NCBI GenBank assembly: GCA_963576475.1 | Contig: OY754980.1 | Coordinates: forward strand, 6,543,018-6,607,017 | DNA: 64,000 nucleotides | Origin: Molanna angustata | Lineage: Eukaryota; Arthropoda; Insecta; Trichoptera; Molannidae | Direction of reading: 5' to 3' | Shown here: positions 11,620 to 22,378 of the stretch, piece by piece | How the letters are laid out: the number at the start of each line of letters is the position of its first letter | Position numbering within the stretch: the stretch's first letter is position 1 | Program-made: the position numbers and the translations under genes | Notes under the pieces: generated by a model | Databases searched by the model: none | What the model was told of the DNA's origin: nothing | The model's input: the letters and a program-made list of their open reading frames with translations, nothing else

Positions 11620-12880
11620 GAACAAAGAAGCACGTTAGTTGGACTCCTGAGCCAGATTCCTGACAGAGATACAATTTTTTCGCCGTTTTAGATGAAGCAG
11701 AAGGTGGTGTCGGAGAAAACACGCGGAGAGAATTGATCCAAAGAGAAAGATCCAGAAAGAAAGATCAGGAAAGACTACCAATGGTAACAGATATACGATC
11801 TATTAAAGATGAAGGAAAAGAAAAAGACTCAGCAATCAGCTGTTTCTCTCCGAACTCCAAATATATTCATAATGTTAATAATAATTTACAATGTATCCGA
11901 AAACTGAGATATTAATTTTCTTAATACGATTCTGTGTCGAAGGTTCATAGGTTAAATGACGCGCGCCGAAACCAAACGTGACTGGGCAGTTTTCTCTGAA
12001 AATTAACGAGAAATGTTCTAGATTATTTCGTGAGTAGGTAGCCACTGACTTTTTCCAGATCAGTAATTGCTTTGCCCCATACCACTCCGCTCGTTCCCCT
12101 TCCGTTCCTATATCCCTCTGCCTTACTTCATCGTGCCTAAATACCTAGACCTGCCTACCCAAAGGTTACCTATGTACCTCATATTGGTGCCGAACTCATG
12201 CGGAAAATTGATTTAGTATCTACCTATTTACCAAAAAGGTTAAAAATCAGCCTTACCTCGAAACGATCCACTAATTTTTTTGGTTTTTGTAATAATGAAA
12301 TGTCAACATTTCGTTAAGTTATTTTTTTCAAAAAGATCTAATCAGTTATCCTGAGAAAAAACTTGGACAAAGTGATGGTATTACAAAGTCAAATGTAATT
12401 TTAAATGTACAACACATATTTTTTTCTTACGTTGTAATTATAGTTACCTTCAGCAAGAGGTTCATGGGATTTCTTTTCTGTTATTCAATATTACATTTAT
12501 ATTTTCAGCTTTGTAATAAATTCTATATCAAACGTTTCATCATTCATTCTTACCATATATTTAACCTATCGAAAGGTAGGTTTTTATGTTCATTCTACTT
12601 ACAATATCACTTTCGATCTTATATTCTCGTATAATATTTTTTTAATCATAAATTGTTTTACTACACATTTGTAGAATACTTAAGGCACCCCATTTCTCGA
12701 AAATTTAAAATTGCTCGTGCTGGATAAGAGTATATTTTGCCACAAGGAATATATAATATTATAAGACATTATTTTTATAATCCTTTTTTAAAGTGTGACG
12801 TATGATCGGCCCTACTATCAAACTTTTAGGATGATTCTCAATTACTTGATATTTTTTCTCCTCGTTACCACAAGGACATA
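11620..12880. other. Unassigned DNA
   Basis: No feature recognised. A 60-codon frame at 11733-11915 is low-complexity (Lys/Arg/Glu) and unsupported. Confidence 0.45.
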
Positions 12881-12884
12881 TAGT

Positions 12885-13135
12885 TGGGTTATTTTTATTG
12901 CAGATTATCAACTAGTATCATACTGAGATTGTATTATGATAGTTTCATCACAATGTAGGTATCTGATGTGTGTGCTGTGTATTATGTAGGTACTATGTAC
13001 GACGTGTTTAATCTATTTTATCGATTATAGATTAAATAACTCATTGGATTATTTTCAAATGTTGCAAATATGTATATGTAATACTCCCTAGACCCCATTA
13101 GATTTTGAAGGATATTCAGTGCTTTTCAATTTTTT
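12885..13135 (+). repeat. Dispersed repeat, partner of 20100-20345
   Basis: The stretch from GGGTTATTTTTATTGCAGAT through a TTTCATCACA block and the TATCGATTATAGATTAAA block to TTAGATTTTGAAGGATA matches the reverse complement of about 20100-20345. Its class is not identifiable; no terminal repeats seen. Confidence 0.6.
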
Positions 13136-13700
13136 TAACAGTTAAATATTTCAATGTGAACCCAAGCTCAGGAGACTTAATTTTTTTTTATTTTAATTTC
13201 AAATTGATAAACAGGCACACCACTACCACTAACTGGCACTGAAGAATTATCAATTTTTCATGATAAATATATAAATCAAAAATAATTTAACATATTCATT
13301 TCATGATAATGCTAAAAATGGGTATTATAAATATTTTCTCCGCAGTATTGTGGCTATAATAGTGGCCAATTATTTATCAATGTACCTGTTTAATTTGAGT
13401 CATCGTGATTACAATAATGACATATAAATTGGTATGATATTGTTGTGTATTTTACATATACATATGTCTATAGGATAGGTAGTGAGGTATAAGTATGATT
13501 AGGGGTCTATCTATTTCTATGACATTGGATCTGTACAATAACATGTTGCTTCTCATCGACTATCAAACCATGGTCCGAGATCTTGTCATTTTACCCTCGA
13601 TAATTTCCTTAAAAAAATATTTTATTTCTAATCTAGGTTTTTACTAGATAAATATTATAAAATATCGAATATTTGGACGTTATCAGTTGTCCAATGTACG

Positions 13701-13912
13701 TAATAATAATAATAATGAACACTTCCTTGCACCCTGCGCAAGTGGCGAGTGTATTACCGTATGGCAATTTCTTCCAACTAACCAGTGTTTCCAGCCCAGG
13801 GAAGCAATATTAGCGTGAGAAATAAATTTAAATAAATTTCTCCTATGCTGGGAATCGAACCCAGGACACCCGCGCAGAAACCAAACGCCTTACCAACTGT
13901 GCCACGGCGGTT
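13701..13912 (-). mobile_element. SINE-A, tRNA-derived SINE with (ATT)n tail
   Basis: Reverse copy of the 18573-18776 element. The head (complement of the 13850-13912 end) carries GTGGCACAGTTGGTAAGGCG (A-box region) and GGGTTCGATTCCC (B box). The body has GTTAGTTGGAAGAAATTGCC and the tail is (ATT)n. Confidence 0.85.
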
Positions 13913-14087
13913 GGCCATGTAGGTACTTTTATAATTATTATCATATTTATTTATTTATTTATAAAAATCTTACATTTTATTGAGTACAATTAATATAATA
14001 TAATGTATTCAACCTCACTAGGATAAACATGACATGTATCGAGGTTAAATAAATTCACATTTTCGACAGACATAACGGGGTACCAAC

Positions 14088-14420
14088 GTTTTTCGATCAA
14101 AGAGACAAAATTAGAAATGAAGAAATCAGACGCCAGACAAAAGTTGTTGATGTCATGGATCGAGTTGCAAAACTTAAATGGCAATGGGCAGGTCATGTTG
14201 CCAGACAGGGTACGGACAGATAGGCACCCAGAATTCTAAATTGGAGACCATGGGATATGAAAAGGGGAATAGGCCGGCCCCAGAAAAGGTGGGCCGATGA
14301 TATTGTCCCTGTCGCTGGAAGCGGATGGGTTGGAAAAGCCCAGAAAAAAGACGAGTGGAAGATTTTAGAAGAGGCCTACACATCCAGCAGTGGAGAGATG
14401 GCTGAGAAAGAAGAAGAAGA
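14088..14420 (+). pseudogene. GAA-tailed LINE C-terminus
   Basis: The plus strand reads FDQRDKIRNEEIRRQTKVVD, VMDRVAKLKWQWAGHVARQG, a stop, then WRPWDMKRGIGRPQKRWADD, a frameshift in the EEAY...QQW end, and (GAAGAA). Compared with the 4077 copy it keeps more of the frame. The upstream 13945-14087 stretch looks like a reversed TTTATTTA-tailed LINE end that may be the host. Confidence 0.82.
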
Positions 14421-14654
14421 ATATAAATGATAAATAATACAATAACAAAAAATATAATATGTATCTATAACTACTATTTTATTGCGCGTGAATATAGGCA
14501 CTTTAATTTTCCTAGTTTATCCTAAAGTAAGTAAATAATTTTAATGTTTAATCAAGATTTAAAAAAAACCACTCCAATTTATAACCTGCCTATTCTGCCT
14601 AAGAACATCATTAGTTTTTAATTATGTTTTCAGCTTTCATTCTGGATCTTGAAG

Positions 14655-14745
14655 TTTCCAGAATATGGCAACTTGTTATTGGGTACGTGTCAAATTAATA
14701 TTTTACATAGTATCTATATGTTAATTGCCCGAGAAATATTAAAAT
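14655..14745 (+). repeat. Dispersed repeat GGCAACTTGTTATTGGGT
   Basis: CCAGAATATGGCAACTTGTT followed by ATTGGGTACGTGTCAAA and TTAATTGCCCGAGAA recurs at 16458-16545 (plus) and about 60386-60426 (minus). A diverged relative is near 24948. Function and class unknown. Confidence 0.55.
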
Positions 14746-15862
14746 GAGATAAATAAATAAATTTCGTAAAAAGTATAAGAAACATTCAATCTTGAAAAAC
14801 GGTTCAATTTTACATTGTTTAACACAGCCAATCTAGAGAACAAATGTTATTAATCAACTAAAATTATTTAATTCAAGTCATTCAACAACAAAATCTAAGG
14901 ATCGTTACTCTAACCATCACCCGCTATATCGGGTCGCTATATACCCGCTATATCGGATCGCTCGTTATCCCTCCACACATACCCTCGTCCTTCAACGACC
15001 GTTGATAAGGGCCTAGTCAGCCAAAACGGTCATCCTGATACAAGAAAAAAATATAATACCTATGTAGAAACATAACCAATTATGCTTTATCCAAAAATAT
15101 CCAGTAAGTACTATAATGTCTTTATATAGAGTCTTGTCTTCCATATGTAGTATTTTAAAGGATGATAGGAGAGAAAAGATTTTTAAAAAAAATAATGCGT
15201 GACCAACAAATTCAATGGTTTTAGAGGTATAGCCTTTTGAAAGTATATGAAATGCCTTTCTAGTATTTTGACAATATCTCACAAACTACTCAATAGATTT
15301 TGACAAAACACGTCAAAAGTCATAGCCAACATTTGACATTTCGAAAAATGTCATTACTTTTATTTACTTCATTTATTTAGATCATAATATTATAAAGAAA
15401 TTATATTAAAGGATAACTCCTTCACTAGACAGTCTGTTACGAAGAAACAGTGTAACTGTACCTATAATATTTTTAATTAATGAATTAATTTTAATCTCAA
15501 AGATTTCTCAAGTATTAATCTAATCCTAATCAACTTCGAGAGTGGCCCGGCTGTTTTCCACTTATGGGACAAAGAATTTATTGGAGTATTGGGACAACGA
15601 GGGGTAAAGTTTGAGAAACAGTATGTTTGTAGTGTTCTAGTAACCCTAATCATTCACTCTCACTTTCAGTAAACCATAATACTATTCATAGTCAACACTA
15701 TACCTACATACACTACATAACTGTTTTAGATATATACAGTACACACCTGTGTATGTAGGTAGGTATATCTGGACAACTGTATGGTAGGTACATCACTCAA
15801 GTGCACATCTTCATCATAGACACCTACAAGAAGAGACCAAAATAATAAAATTTCGCAAGTGC

Positions 15863-15931
15863 CGTGCTTCCTTTTATAAGGCAGTGCACACCCGCACTAC
15901 TGTCGCTGGTTACCCCAATATGTGGGATATT
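15863..15931 (+). mobile_element. Repeat-C 3' fragment
   Basis: Matches the last 70 bp of the repeat (CTTTTATAAGGC, GCACACCCGCAC, GCTGGTTACCCC, TGTGGGATAT) without the tail. It is inserted just upstream of a SINE-A copy. Confidence 0.6.
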
Positions 15932-15966
15932 TCGCGATTTTATGAATACATATTTTTCCTGTCTTA

Positions 15967-16165
15967 TAATAATAATAATAATAACGAACACTTCCTTGCA
16001 CCCTGCGCAAGTGGCGAGTTTATTGCCGTATGGCAATTTCTTCCAACTAACCAGTGTTTCCAGCCCAAAAAAGCAATATTTTCGTGAGAAAAAAATTTAA
16101 ATAAATTTCTCCTCTGCTGGGAATCGAACCCAGGACGCCTTACCAACTGAGCCACGGCGGTCGCC
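15967..16165 (-). mobile_element. SINE-A copy
   Basis: (AAT)n tail at 15967-15984, shared body, and a tRNA-like head at 16115-16165. Compared with the 13701 copy it lacks about 20 bp between the B box and A box (the CCCGCGCAGAAACCAAACG segment). Confidence 0.8.
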
Positions 16166-16212
16166 ATAAATATTCTCAATATTTGAAACTGGTTTTAATA
16201 TTAAATATAAAT

Positions 16213-16435
16213 GCATACATACCATATCACGGCATATCCCAGAATGTGTGGTAACCAGCGACAGATGTATGGGTACTCATAACCCAATAAAAGGAAACAC
16301 AACACATACATGTATGCCCACGCACTAGTCTCGTCTCTCGTCTTAAAATACAACATTCAAAATCAAAATGTGTGGTGAATCTCGTTGCTGAACTTTGTAG
16401 GATGTTTTCATTTGCCTGTTGTATTTTTTATTTGT
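16213..16435 (-). mobile_element. Repeat-C copy, diverged
   Basis: CATACATACCATATCACGGC at the tail side and GTGGTGAATCTCGTTGCTGA, TTGCCTGTTGTATTTT inside match the 9011-9299 copy. It is 5'-truncated by about 60 bp. Confidence 0.65.
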
Positions 16436-16556
16436 GAGACGATTAATATCATTCATGACCAGAATGTGGCAACTTGTTATTGGGTGCGTGTCAAAATAAT
16501 ATTTAACATAGTTCCTGTTAGTTGCCCGAGAAGCTATACAAAATAAAATAAAACTT

Positions 16557-16597
16557 GCATATAGCACAAGCATTACCTGAATGCTTGTGCTATATGC
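16557..16597. repeat. Perfect 18-bp hairpin
   Basis: GCATATAGCACAAGCATT pairs perfectly with AATGCTTGTGCTATATGC across the 5-nt loop ACCTG. Each arm resembles the CACAAGCATT motif in the SINE-B body, so the hairpin may be a head-to-head SINE-B remnant. A small-RNA precursor is possible but unsupported. Confidence 0.6.
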
Positions 16598-16728
16598 GAA
16601 CGAAATCGCTCGAGTCGAGAATATCGAACCTGCGTCCATTAAATTCCAGCACGTTAATCTCTCTGACACTCTGGCAATATCTTCCAACCAACCATATTCA
16701 TTTTTTTTTATTTTTTTTTTATAAAAAA

Positions 16729-16925
16729 AATGAATAAGTCCTTGTTAAACAAGTACATAATTATACATCTTCCTACGTTCCCTAAAATACATTAATTTGT
16801 ATTTATGACACGTAGCAATTTATGTGTACAAAAAATATATCGAAACATATAAAACAAAAAATAATAATAAAAAAATAGAGGGGATAGGAGGGAAGGGGAC
16901 CAGGATATGATAAGGAGACAAATTT
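16729..16925 (-). mobile_element. SINE-B tail plus an associated repeat
   Basis: The left part (16729-16793) is the reversed SINE-B body (AAGTCCTTGTTAAACAAGTA...CTACGTTCCCTAAAAT). The right part, ending in AGGATATGATAAGGAGACAA, is shared with 31823-31930. Confidence 0.5.
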
Positions 16926-16930
16926 AAGTG

Positions 16931-17325
16931 TTATTTAATTATTTATTTATTTATAAACGGCATAACTTGCCTTTGACATACATACATAAAAACACATAGG
17001 TATTGATGATAATAATATATATGTAGAATAAAAAAAACAACAATTACTTATATACTTGCAAAAAAAACAAAAATATGTACCTATACATTTAAACAATAAA
17101 ATCAAGAATAAAAAAATAATTGATACCTATTAGCAAACATAAAAAAAGATTTACAAAAAATGGACTCAAAATAAACCAAAACATTAAAAAAGTATTATAA
17201 ATACAAAAAATAACAGTAGTAGCAGTATCATGTAAATCTGCATATAAATAAAGTAGACCGCGTTATAAATAAACAAAAATGATATACAAAAAAATAAACA
17301 TTTTACAATCGAAAATATACAAGGA
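16931..17325 (-). mobile_element. LINE 3' UTR with TAAA tail
   Basis: Starts TTTATTTATTTATAAACGGC, then AACTTGCCTTTGACATACAT. The far side has AATCGAAAATATACAAGGAA. It is the reverse complement of 31000-31427 over about 400 bp. Non-coding. Confidence 0.7.
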
Positions 17326-17435
17326 AATTCTTACTCACACAAATATATGAATGAATGTTGCAACTATAATTTTCGACAAACAACCTGAGAAAACACAAGG
17401 ACTACGCAAACCGCCCCCCTCCGCGACAAAATTCA

Positions 17436-17504
17436 ACTTCTTCTTCTTCTTCTTCGTCAGCCCTCTTTCGTCCAGTAATGGACATAGGCCTGTGGTGACT
17501 TACA
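17436..17504 (-). pseudogene. Very short GAA-tailed LINE insertion
   Basis: On the minus strand the sequence AGGCCTATGTCCATTACTGG...(GAAGAA) equals the last codons (EAY..Q.W) and tail of this LINE type. The 8-bp repeat AAAATTCA flanks it (17428-17435 and 17505-17512). At about 69 bp it is the shortest insertion with a visible duplication here. Confidence 0.75.
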
Positions 17505-17892
17505 AAAATTCATAGCGAAAATATTAAAAAGTGGCATCACTCATCTATGGATCATTCCAGAATATTCGTAAAAATATAAATAGGTAGTAGTTTTTTCCTT
17601 CGCCCGCCATTGCTCTCTCGAAGTGTCAATCGATATTTATCAGCCATGTGAAAGTATAAAATCTTATTATAAATTAATAAATAAAACCAAAGATTGTTAT
17701 TTGTGAATAAAATCGTGGATTTCAGTAAGTTATCTCTTTCATTCAGTTGATCCAAAACATTCCTTTGTATTTGAGATGAAATAATATTTAGAGGGAGTTG
17801 TTTGTTGAAAATCTTAAATCAATTATTGAACACGCCGAGTAAAACCTTCATATAGTTAATTAATATTTAAAACCTAGTAATAAACATAACAT

Positions 17893-17950
17893 CTAAAGGC
17901 CTCCCCCTGAGACCTCCACAGCTCCCTATCCTGGGCAGACCGAAATTCAA
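17893..17950 (-). pseudogene. LINE C-terminal fragment
   Basis: The minus strand encodes SAQDRELWRSQGEAF, matching CAQDRELWRIKEEAY of the 4077-4455 copy. No tail. Confidence 0.6.
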
Positions 17951-18164
17951 CTTATTTCGCGGAAATTACAACAATATATTTGTATTTGATCAATGTATAG
18001 GAGATAACAGGTTAGCCAAAATTGTCTTCCAAAAAATAATTATCGACCACGAGGTAGAGCTGCTAAGAGATGAAGAGATAGCTGTAGCTCAACGTCACAG
18101 AAGGGCTTGCGGAAGGGGCACACTTCTTGAAAATAGCGTACGTATTGTCAAGTGGAGGGAATAG
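17946..18164 (+). CDS. Unassigned open frame, no start codon
   Basis: 72 sense codons and a stop, running FNLFRGNYNNIFVF...NRLAKIVFQKIIIDHEVELL...AQRHRRACGRGTLL...VKWRE. Composition is charged and more protein-like than its neighbours, but there is no ATG near the beginning and the first bases overlap the LINE scrap at 17893-17950. It could be a transposase or retroelement remnant. I do not recognise the family. Confidence 0.25.
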   Translation, partial: FNLFRGNYNNIFVFDQCIGDNRLAKIVFQKIIIDHEVELLRDEEIAVAQRHRRACGRGTLLENSVRIVKWRE

Positions 18165-18572
18165 TGATTTTCCTTCTCTTTATGGTTGGTCTTTGCCTAC
18201 CTTAGATATTATTTTTGAAACATTTCACAAAGAGTACATAGATGGAGATTATTATATGCCTACGAATGTACCAATGTGTGTTGTGTTTTTTGTCATGTAA
18301 GCATGCGCAGTTGTATATTATAGGTAGAAAGGACGGAGCGATCAATGTCGCGGCCCAGGAGAGAAAACGAAAAGGATGGATGCTTAGATATAACGTCCAC
18401 CACCTTTAGAGAGTGGTGAGGGGGGGGTGGAAAAATAAGGGTTGGGGGGGGGGGGAAGAAAGGGTTAGACGAGCAAACAGAGAGGAAAACCAACAGCGGT
18501 GTCGCCCCATGATGTATTACGAAGAGTATCTTCGGAAGGAATGAAAAAAACATTGAAATTTACTATGAGCCG

Positions 18573-18776
18573 ACCGCCGTGGCACAGTTGATAAGCCATT
18601 CGGTTTCTGTGCGGGTGTCCTGGGTTCGATTCCCAGCTGAGGAGAAATTTATTTAAATTTATTTCTCACGCAAATATTGCTTCTCTGGGTTGGAAACACT
18701 GGTTAGTTGGAAGAAATTGCCATACGGCAATAAACTCGCCTCTTACACAGGGTGCAAGGAATTGTTTATTATTATG
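18573..18776 (+). mobile_element. SINE-A, reference copy
   Basis: The tRNA-like head has A box TGGCACAGTTG (18580-18590) and B box GGGTTCGATTCCC (18622-18634), with a perfect CTGGG/CCCAG T-stem. Then follow an A/T-rich linker, TTAGTTGGAAGAAATTGCCA, GGCAATAAACTCGCC and a (TTA)n tail. RNA polymerase III promoter boxes of this kind are typical of tRNA-derived SINEs. Confidence 0.88.
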
Positions 18777-18801
18777 ATTCAAAAGCTGATTGTGTCTGAA
18801 A

Positions 18802-19160
18802 ATATATTTTTAACAATTTTTCAACATCTCAATAGAGACGAAACACTGTCACCTCATGTATAAAGATTGTTGCCTTCATTGTTTACAAAAAATACAACTT
18901 CATAAAATATGGCGTTGCGAAAAAGGTTTCTTCGTTATTTCATAGATGGCGATGGTAAAAATGTGTTATTTTCAAACGAATTGTATCCTGTTACTGAAAT
19001 ATATAGAATTTTCAAAAAATTGCATTTATAAGGGAACAAAATAAGAAGGCATAATTGATGAACGTTGCACAAGCGCATAAAGTAGGTGCCTTGAGTTCCT
19101 GGTTCTCCTATGATATTCCAACTTCGTCTCTATTGAGATGTTGAAAAATTGTCAAAAATA
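18802..19160. mobile_element. MITE bounded by CTCAATAGAGACGAA inverted repeats
   Basis: The left arm (18802-18842) and right arm (19123-19160) are inverted copies of about 38 bp containing CAATTTTTCAACATCTCAAT and AGAGACGAA. The interior has no frame. Interior relatives lie at 29376-29735, and terminus relatives at 24742-24850 and 49560-49670. No clear target duplication. Confidence 0.75.
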
Positions 19161-19380
19161 TCATTGATAAAATTACACGATTACGTAAATTGAACATTAA
19201 TAACGTGAATAAACGATAAATGCCAAAAGTGTATTTATGAGAAGATGATTGGCTGTTGCATAGATGGTATACCTATGTTTACCATGGCATTCAATAATTT
19301 ATGTGTATCTATATGTGTGTAGGTATGTACATATGTACAACGCCATACTCACAACCAAGTCTATCCACAAATTATTCAAA

Positions 19381-19442
19381 AATTAAATATACTTTGTATC
19401 CTCCTCAGGAAGGGAACTTGGTTCCCGTAACACGTATAGTGA
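19381..19442 (+). mobile_element. Hammerhead-like-core element, left piece
   Basis: TTTGTATCCTCCTCAGGAAG then GGAAC..GGTTCCC and GTAACACG is a mutated form of the CTGAGGA-stem-GAAAC module at 22242 and 47132. The same unit seems to resume at 19837 with GTGGTGTACACAAAGTTGTG, also found after the 47132 module. The half TTAA-1 MITE (19443-19832) lies between. Confidence 0.5.
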
Positions 19443-19832
19443 ATTCAGATTTAGTAAATAAACCTAGAAAACATTTATTTTCCATTCAGCGCCATTGCGT
19501 AATAAAAGTTTTTTTTTGTTTATTTACTTAACCTGATGCGCTAATGCAACGTCATATCATATTTTTCCAGCTATTTTGTTCTTCTTTAATTTTAAAAAAA
19601 AAATATTGCTCTATACCTTATATTTTTTTAGAAATTTAAGATAAATGTCTAAAATCGGGGTATGCTCATTATTTTCCTATAAGAATATATACAGAACATA
19701 ATCAAAAAGTTAAGGTATATTTTTCTTTAATAATATCCAAACTAACTAGGTTATTTTTTTCAAAATGATTCGTTTGTAATAATGATGGTATATCAAATTG
19801 AAAAAATAGGTACGTTGACAGCAGTCACCCTC
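19443..19832. mobile_element. TTAA-1 MITE, right half
   Basis: Begins inside the element at AGATTTAGTAAATAAACC and ends GCAGTCACCCTC followed by TTAA (19833-19836). About 390 of some 690 bp remain. Confidence 0.75.
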
Positions 19833-20099
19833 TTAAGTGGTGTACACAAAGTTGTGTTTTATTTATTTAAATTAAATATGTCGCCACAAAGTAAAAATTC
19901 GGCGTAAAAAAAGTACCTACTCAAATTATGGATGGAAAATTTTTCAGCGTTTTCGTGGAATGAGTTTCTTAAATTAGATTTATTTAAACATTTTACTATG
20001 AAAACTTGATAATTATTCAATACCATTTTTGTGGTGTACCTTTTTAGCAATAAAAATATCAAATTTAAGTTTCCTGAGCTCGGGGCCACTAAAAAATTA

Positions 20100-20345
20100 A
20101 ATAAACACTGATCAGATATCCTTGAAAATCTAATAGGGTCTTAGCGAGTATAAGATATTATACAAATGTGCAAAATTTGAAAAGAATCTAATGATTACTT
20201 TAGTCTATAATCGATGAAGTAGGATAAACACGCCGTACATAGCACATAGTACACAGCACACGCACACACAGTCACACTGTGATGAAACTTTCAGAATTCA
20301 ATCTCAGAATGATAATCTGCAATTAAAAAAAATAACCATAAAAAC
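20100..20345 (-). repeat. Dispersed repeat, partner of 12885-13135
   Basis: Reversed match including TATAATCGATGA, GTGATGAAACTTTC and ATAATCTGCAATT. No terminal structure seen. Confidence 0.55.
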
Positions 20346-20439
20346 ATCGAATTCATAATTCATAACTCCCCACTATATCATCTTAGGTTAGTGAGGAGAG
20401 AAAATAATATATTCTTAAAACATGATCATGTATATCCAT

Positions 20440-20640
20440 TCCCTAAATAAAGCAGATGCTAATAACTGAAACTTCATAAAACTATGGCGCGCGTTAGTGT
20501 CTGAATCCGGACGATTCAGCCCTATATAAAGACGCCTCAGACCGGGAGCGGCCATTCGATCTACCCTGTTCCAGTTGTCGCGGTCGCGCTGTCCTTGCGA
20601 CCCTATAGTTTTCAATCCGCGTAATCATCGTATATTATTC
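20440..20640 (+). promoter_or_regulatory. GC-rich block with TATATAAAG box (promoter or LTR piece)
   Basis: CTATATAAAGACGCCTCAGA at 20523 lies in an unusually GC-rich stretch (ACCGGGAGCGGCC, TTGTCGCGGTCGCGC), the right architecture for a core promoter or an LTR of a Gypsy/BEL-type element. I find no second copy, primer-binding site or downstream retroviral-type frame. Confidence 0.25.
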
Positions 20641-21399
20641 TAATTTAAAATATAATTATTTATTAAGTCAACTATTTTCAATGTATTAGAGTCACTTATC
20701 CAAATAAATTCATGTAAGTAATTGCACCAATTATCTTTTGATTTCTGCCATCTAATTACCTGTGTTTTACTGTAATATTAAATATCTATATGTACGTAGT
20801 GCTGTGTTAGGTAAGTACCTACACAGTCATTACAATACCTTCGCTTGGGGATAGGCAAACAGGTTGAAATACCTAAAGCCTATATAGACCGGCATAGCCT
20901 ATCCTGGGTGACCACCGACAGGTTATCTAACTTGATCGGCAGCACAACCCAGTCCTCGGTAACCAAGATCAGGTAACTTGGTATCCCGAGGGCCCAAAGC
21001 CAAACAGGTGACGAGAGTACACCTAAACAGGTAAAAAACTTTTTATTATTATTTCATCAATTTTAGAGTATTTCAATCCACCTAAATTGATATCATATAT
21101 GAAACTCTGATCGGAAATAACTCCCTTCAAAGTAATATTTTTCAGTTTTCGCCCAATTATTTTGAAAAACTAATTTGGGAAAAACTGTTTTCTGTTTTGT
21201 AAAAGTTCCAAAATATTCCGCGCCATCAACACTTGTTTATTACATTAATATCGGCTTTCATACAGTTGGTATCTATGGAAAAATGTAAACACATTTCGAT
21301 ATTTTTACTGTATATAACACATGACCAGTCTGGTTTGGCGAAGTGCTGGAGAACTATCACAATGTTGCTCGTTTCGAAGAGTTTATTGATGTGTGGGTT

Positions 21400-21678
21400 T
21401 CACGCTGGGATGAGCTCCGAAGACCGGGTTTTCCCCCGGTTGAGGATCTCGTACAGTGATGGACCTGATCTGGCCTGGAGTGGTGCTGTGGCGGAGTGGT
21501 CGATGACTCGTTGACGTTTCGTGCCGTCCTTTCTCCCTTCGTGGAGGTATCTGATTAAGTGCCCCCGTCTGGGTGGGTCCTCCTTTCTCGCGTCGAGGTT
21601 AGCTATCGCACCTGGTGATGCGGGTGCGATGGCTCTTATGGAACGTCGGGACGCCTCTATCCTGGCTTCTTCACCCAT
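21400..21678 (-). CDS. Unrecognised GC-rich open frame
   Basis: 92 codons starting MGEEARIEASRRSIRAIAPA and continuing to RKDGTKRQRVIDH, LNRGKTRSSELIPA. Base composition is far richer in G+C than the surroundings, and a second GC-rich block follows at 21830-21975. Together they look like an imported retroelement piece (gag/ORF1-like), but no motif such as a CCHC knuckle is visible. The overlapping plus-strand frame is probably its shadow. Confidence 0.25.
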   Translation of the reverse strand: MGEEARIEASRRSIRAIAPASPGAIANLDARKEDPPRRGHLIRYLHEGRKDGTKRQRVIDHSATAPLQARSGPSLYEILNRGKTRSSELIPA

Positions 21679-22159
21679 TAGTTTAAGACAGTAGTATTAA
21701 GATAATTAGTTTGTTAGATATTTAGTTATATTATGATGATATTTATAAGTAGTTATAAGTACCTAGAAATTAAGATTAGTTTTAATTAGTAAGATGCATT
21801 AGGTAGGCTTCATCCTCGAATGAGGGCACTGAGAGTCCATAATTTAGCAGGCGGGGTTTGTTGGGAGGAGCCCATCCGGCAAACCCCGAGCCCGCCTGCG
21901 TAAAAAGATTTGCAAGTAAGTGCGGGTAAAGAGGTGCTAACGCGCCTGAGATACCCGGGTAAGCGGTGGGTGACTTTCAGTGTATATAACACAAGTATTT
22001 TCAACTTTATTGCTGTGAAAATTTTATATAGAGTTATAAATTGTCCATTGATAAACTATATATATACCTAATATACCTACATATAAACCATAAAAACATA
22101 TAAACCTAATCACCCCATTTTTGAAAAAAATTTAAATTGGAAATAAAAATTTAATTTTA

Positions 22160-22375
22160 ATAAATAATCAAACGTGAAGGCTTCAAGTTTGTGGAAATTC
22201 ATATTTAATAACTATATTATTAAAATTAAACACAAATTTACATCCACCTGAGGAAGGGAACGGACGTTCCCGAAACATTTAATGATTAAGTAAAAATAAA
22301 CAAGTGGATATAGTTATGCAAAGTATAGTGTTTTGTGTTTAATTTAAATAATTTATTAAATTTTAAATTTGATTT
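22160..22375 (+). mobile_element. Hammerhead-like-core element, uninterrupted copy
   Basis: At 22248 CTGAGGA is followed by the stem GGGAACG-GA-CGTTCCC and GAAAC. ATCCAC (22242-22247) is complementary to GTGGAT (22304-22309), as stem I would be. The usual U-H cleavage step before the second arm is absent (AA instead), so self-cleavage is not expected. The same unit is interrupted at 25702-26173. Confidence 0.55.
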
Positions 22376-22378
22376 TAA

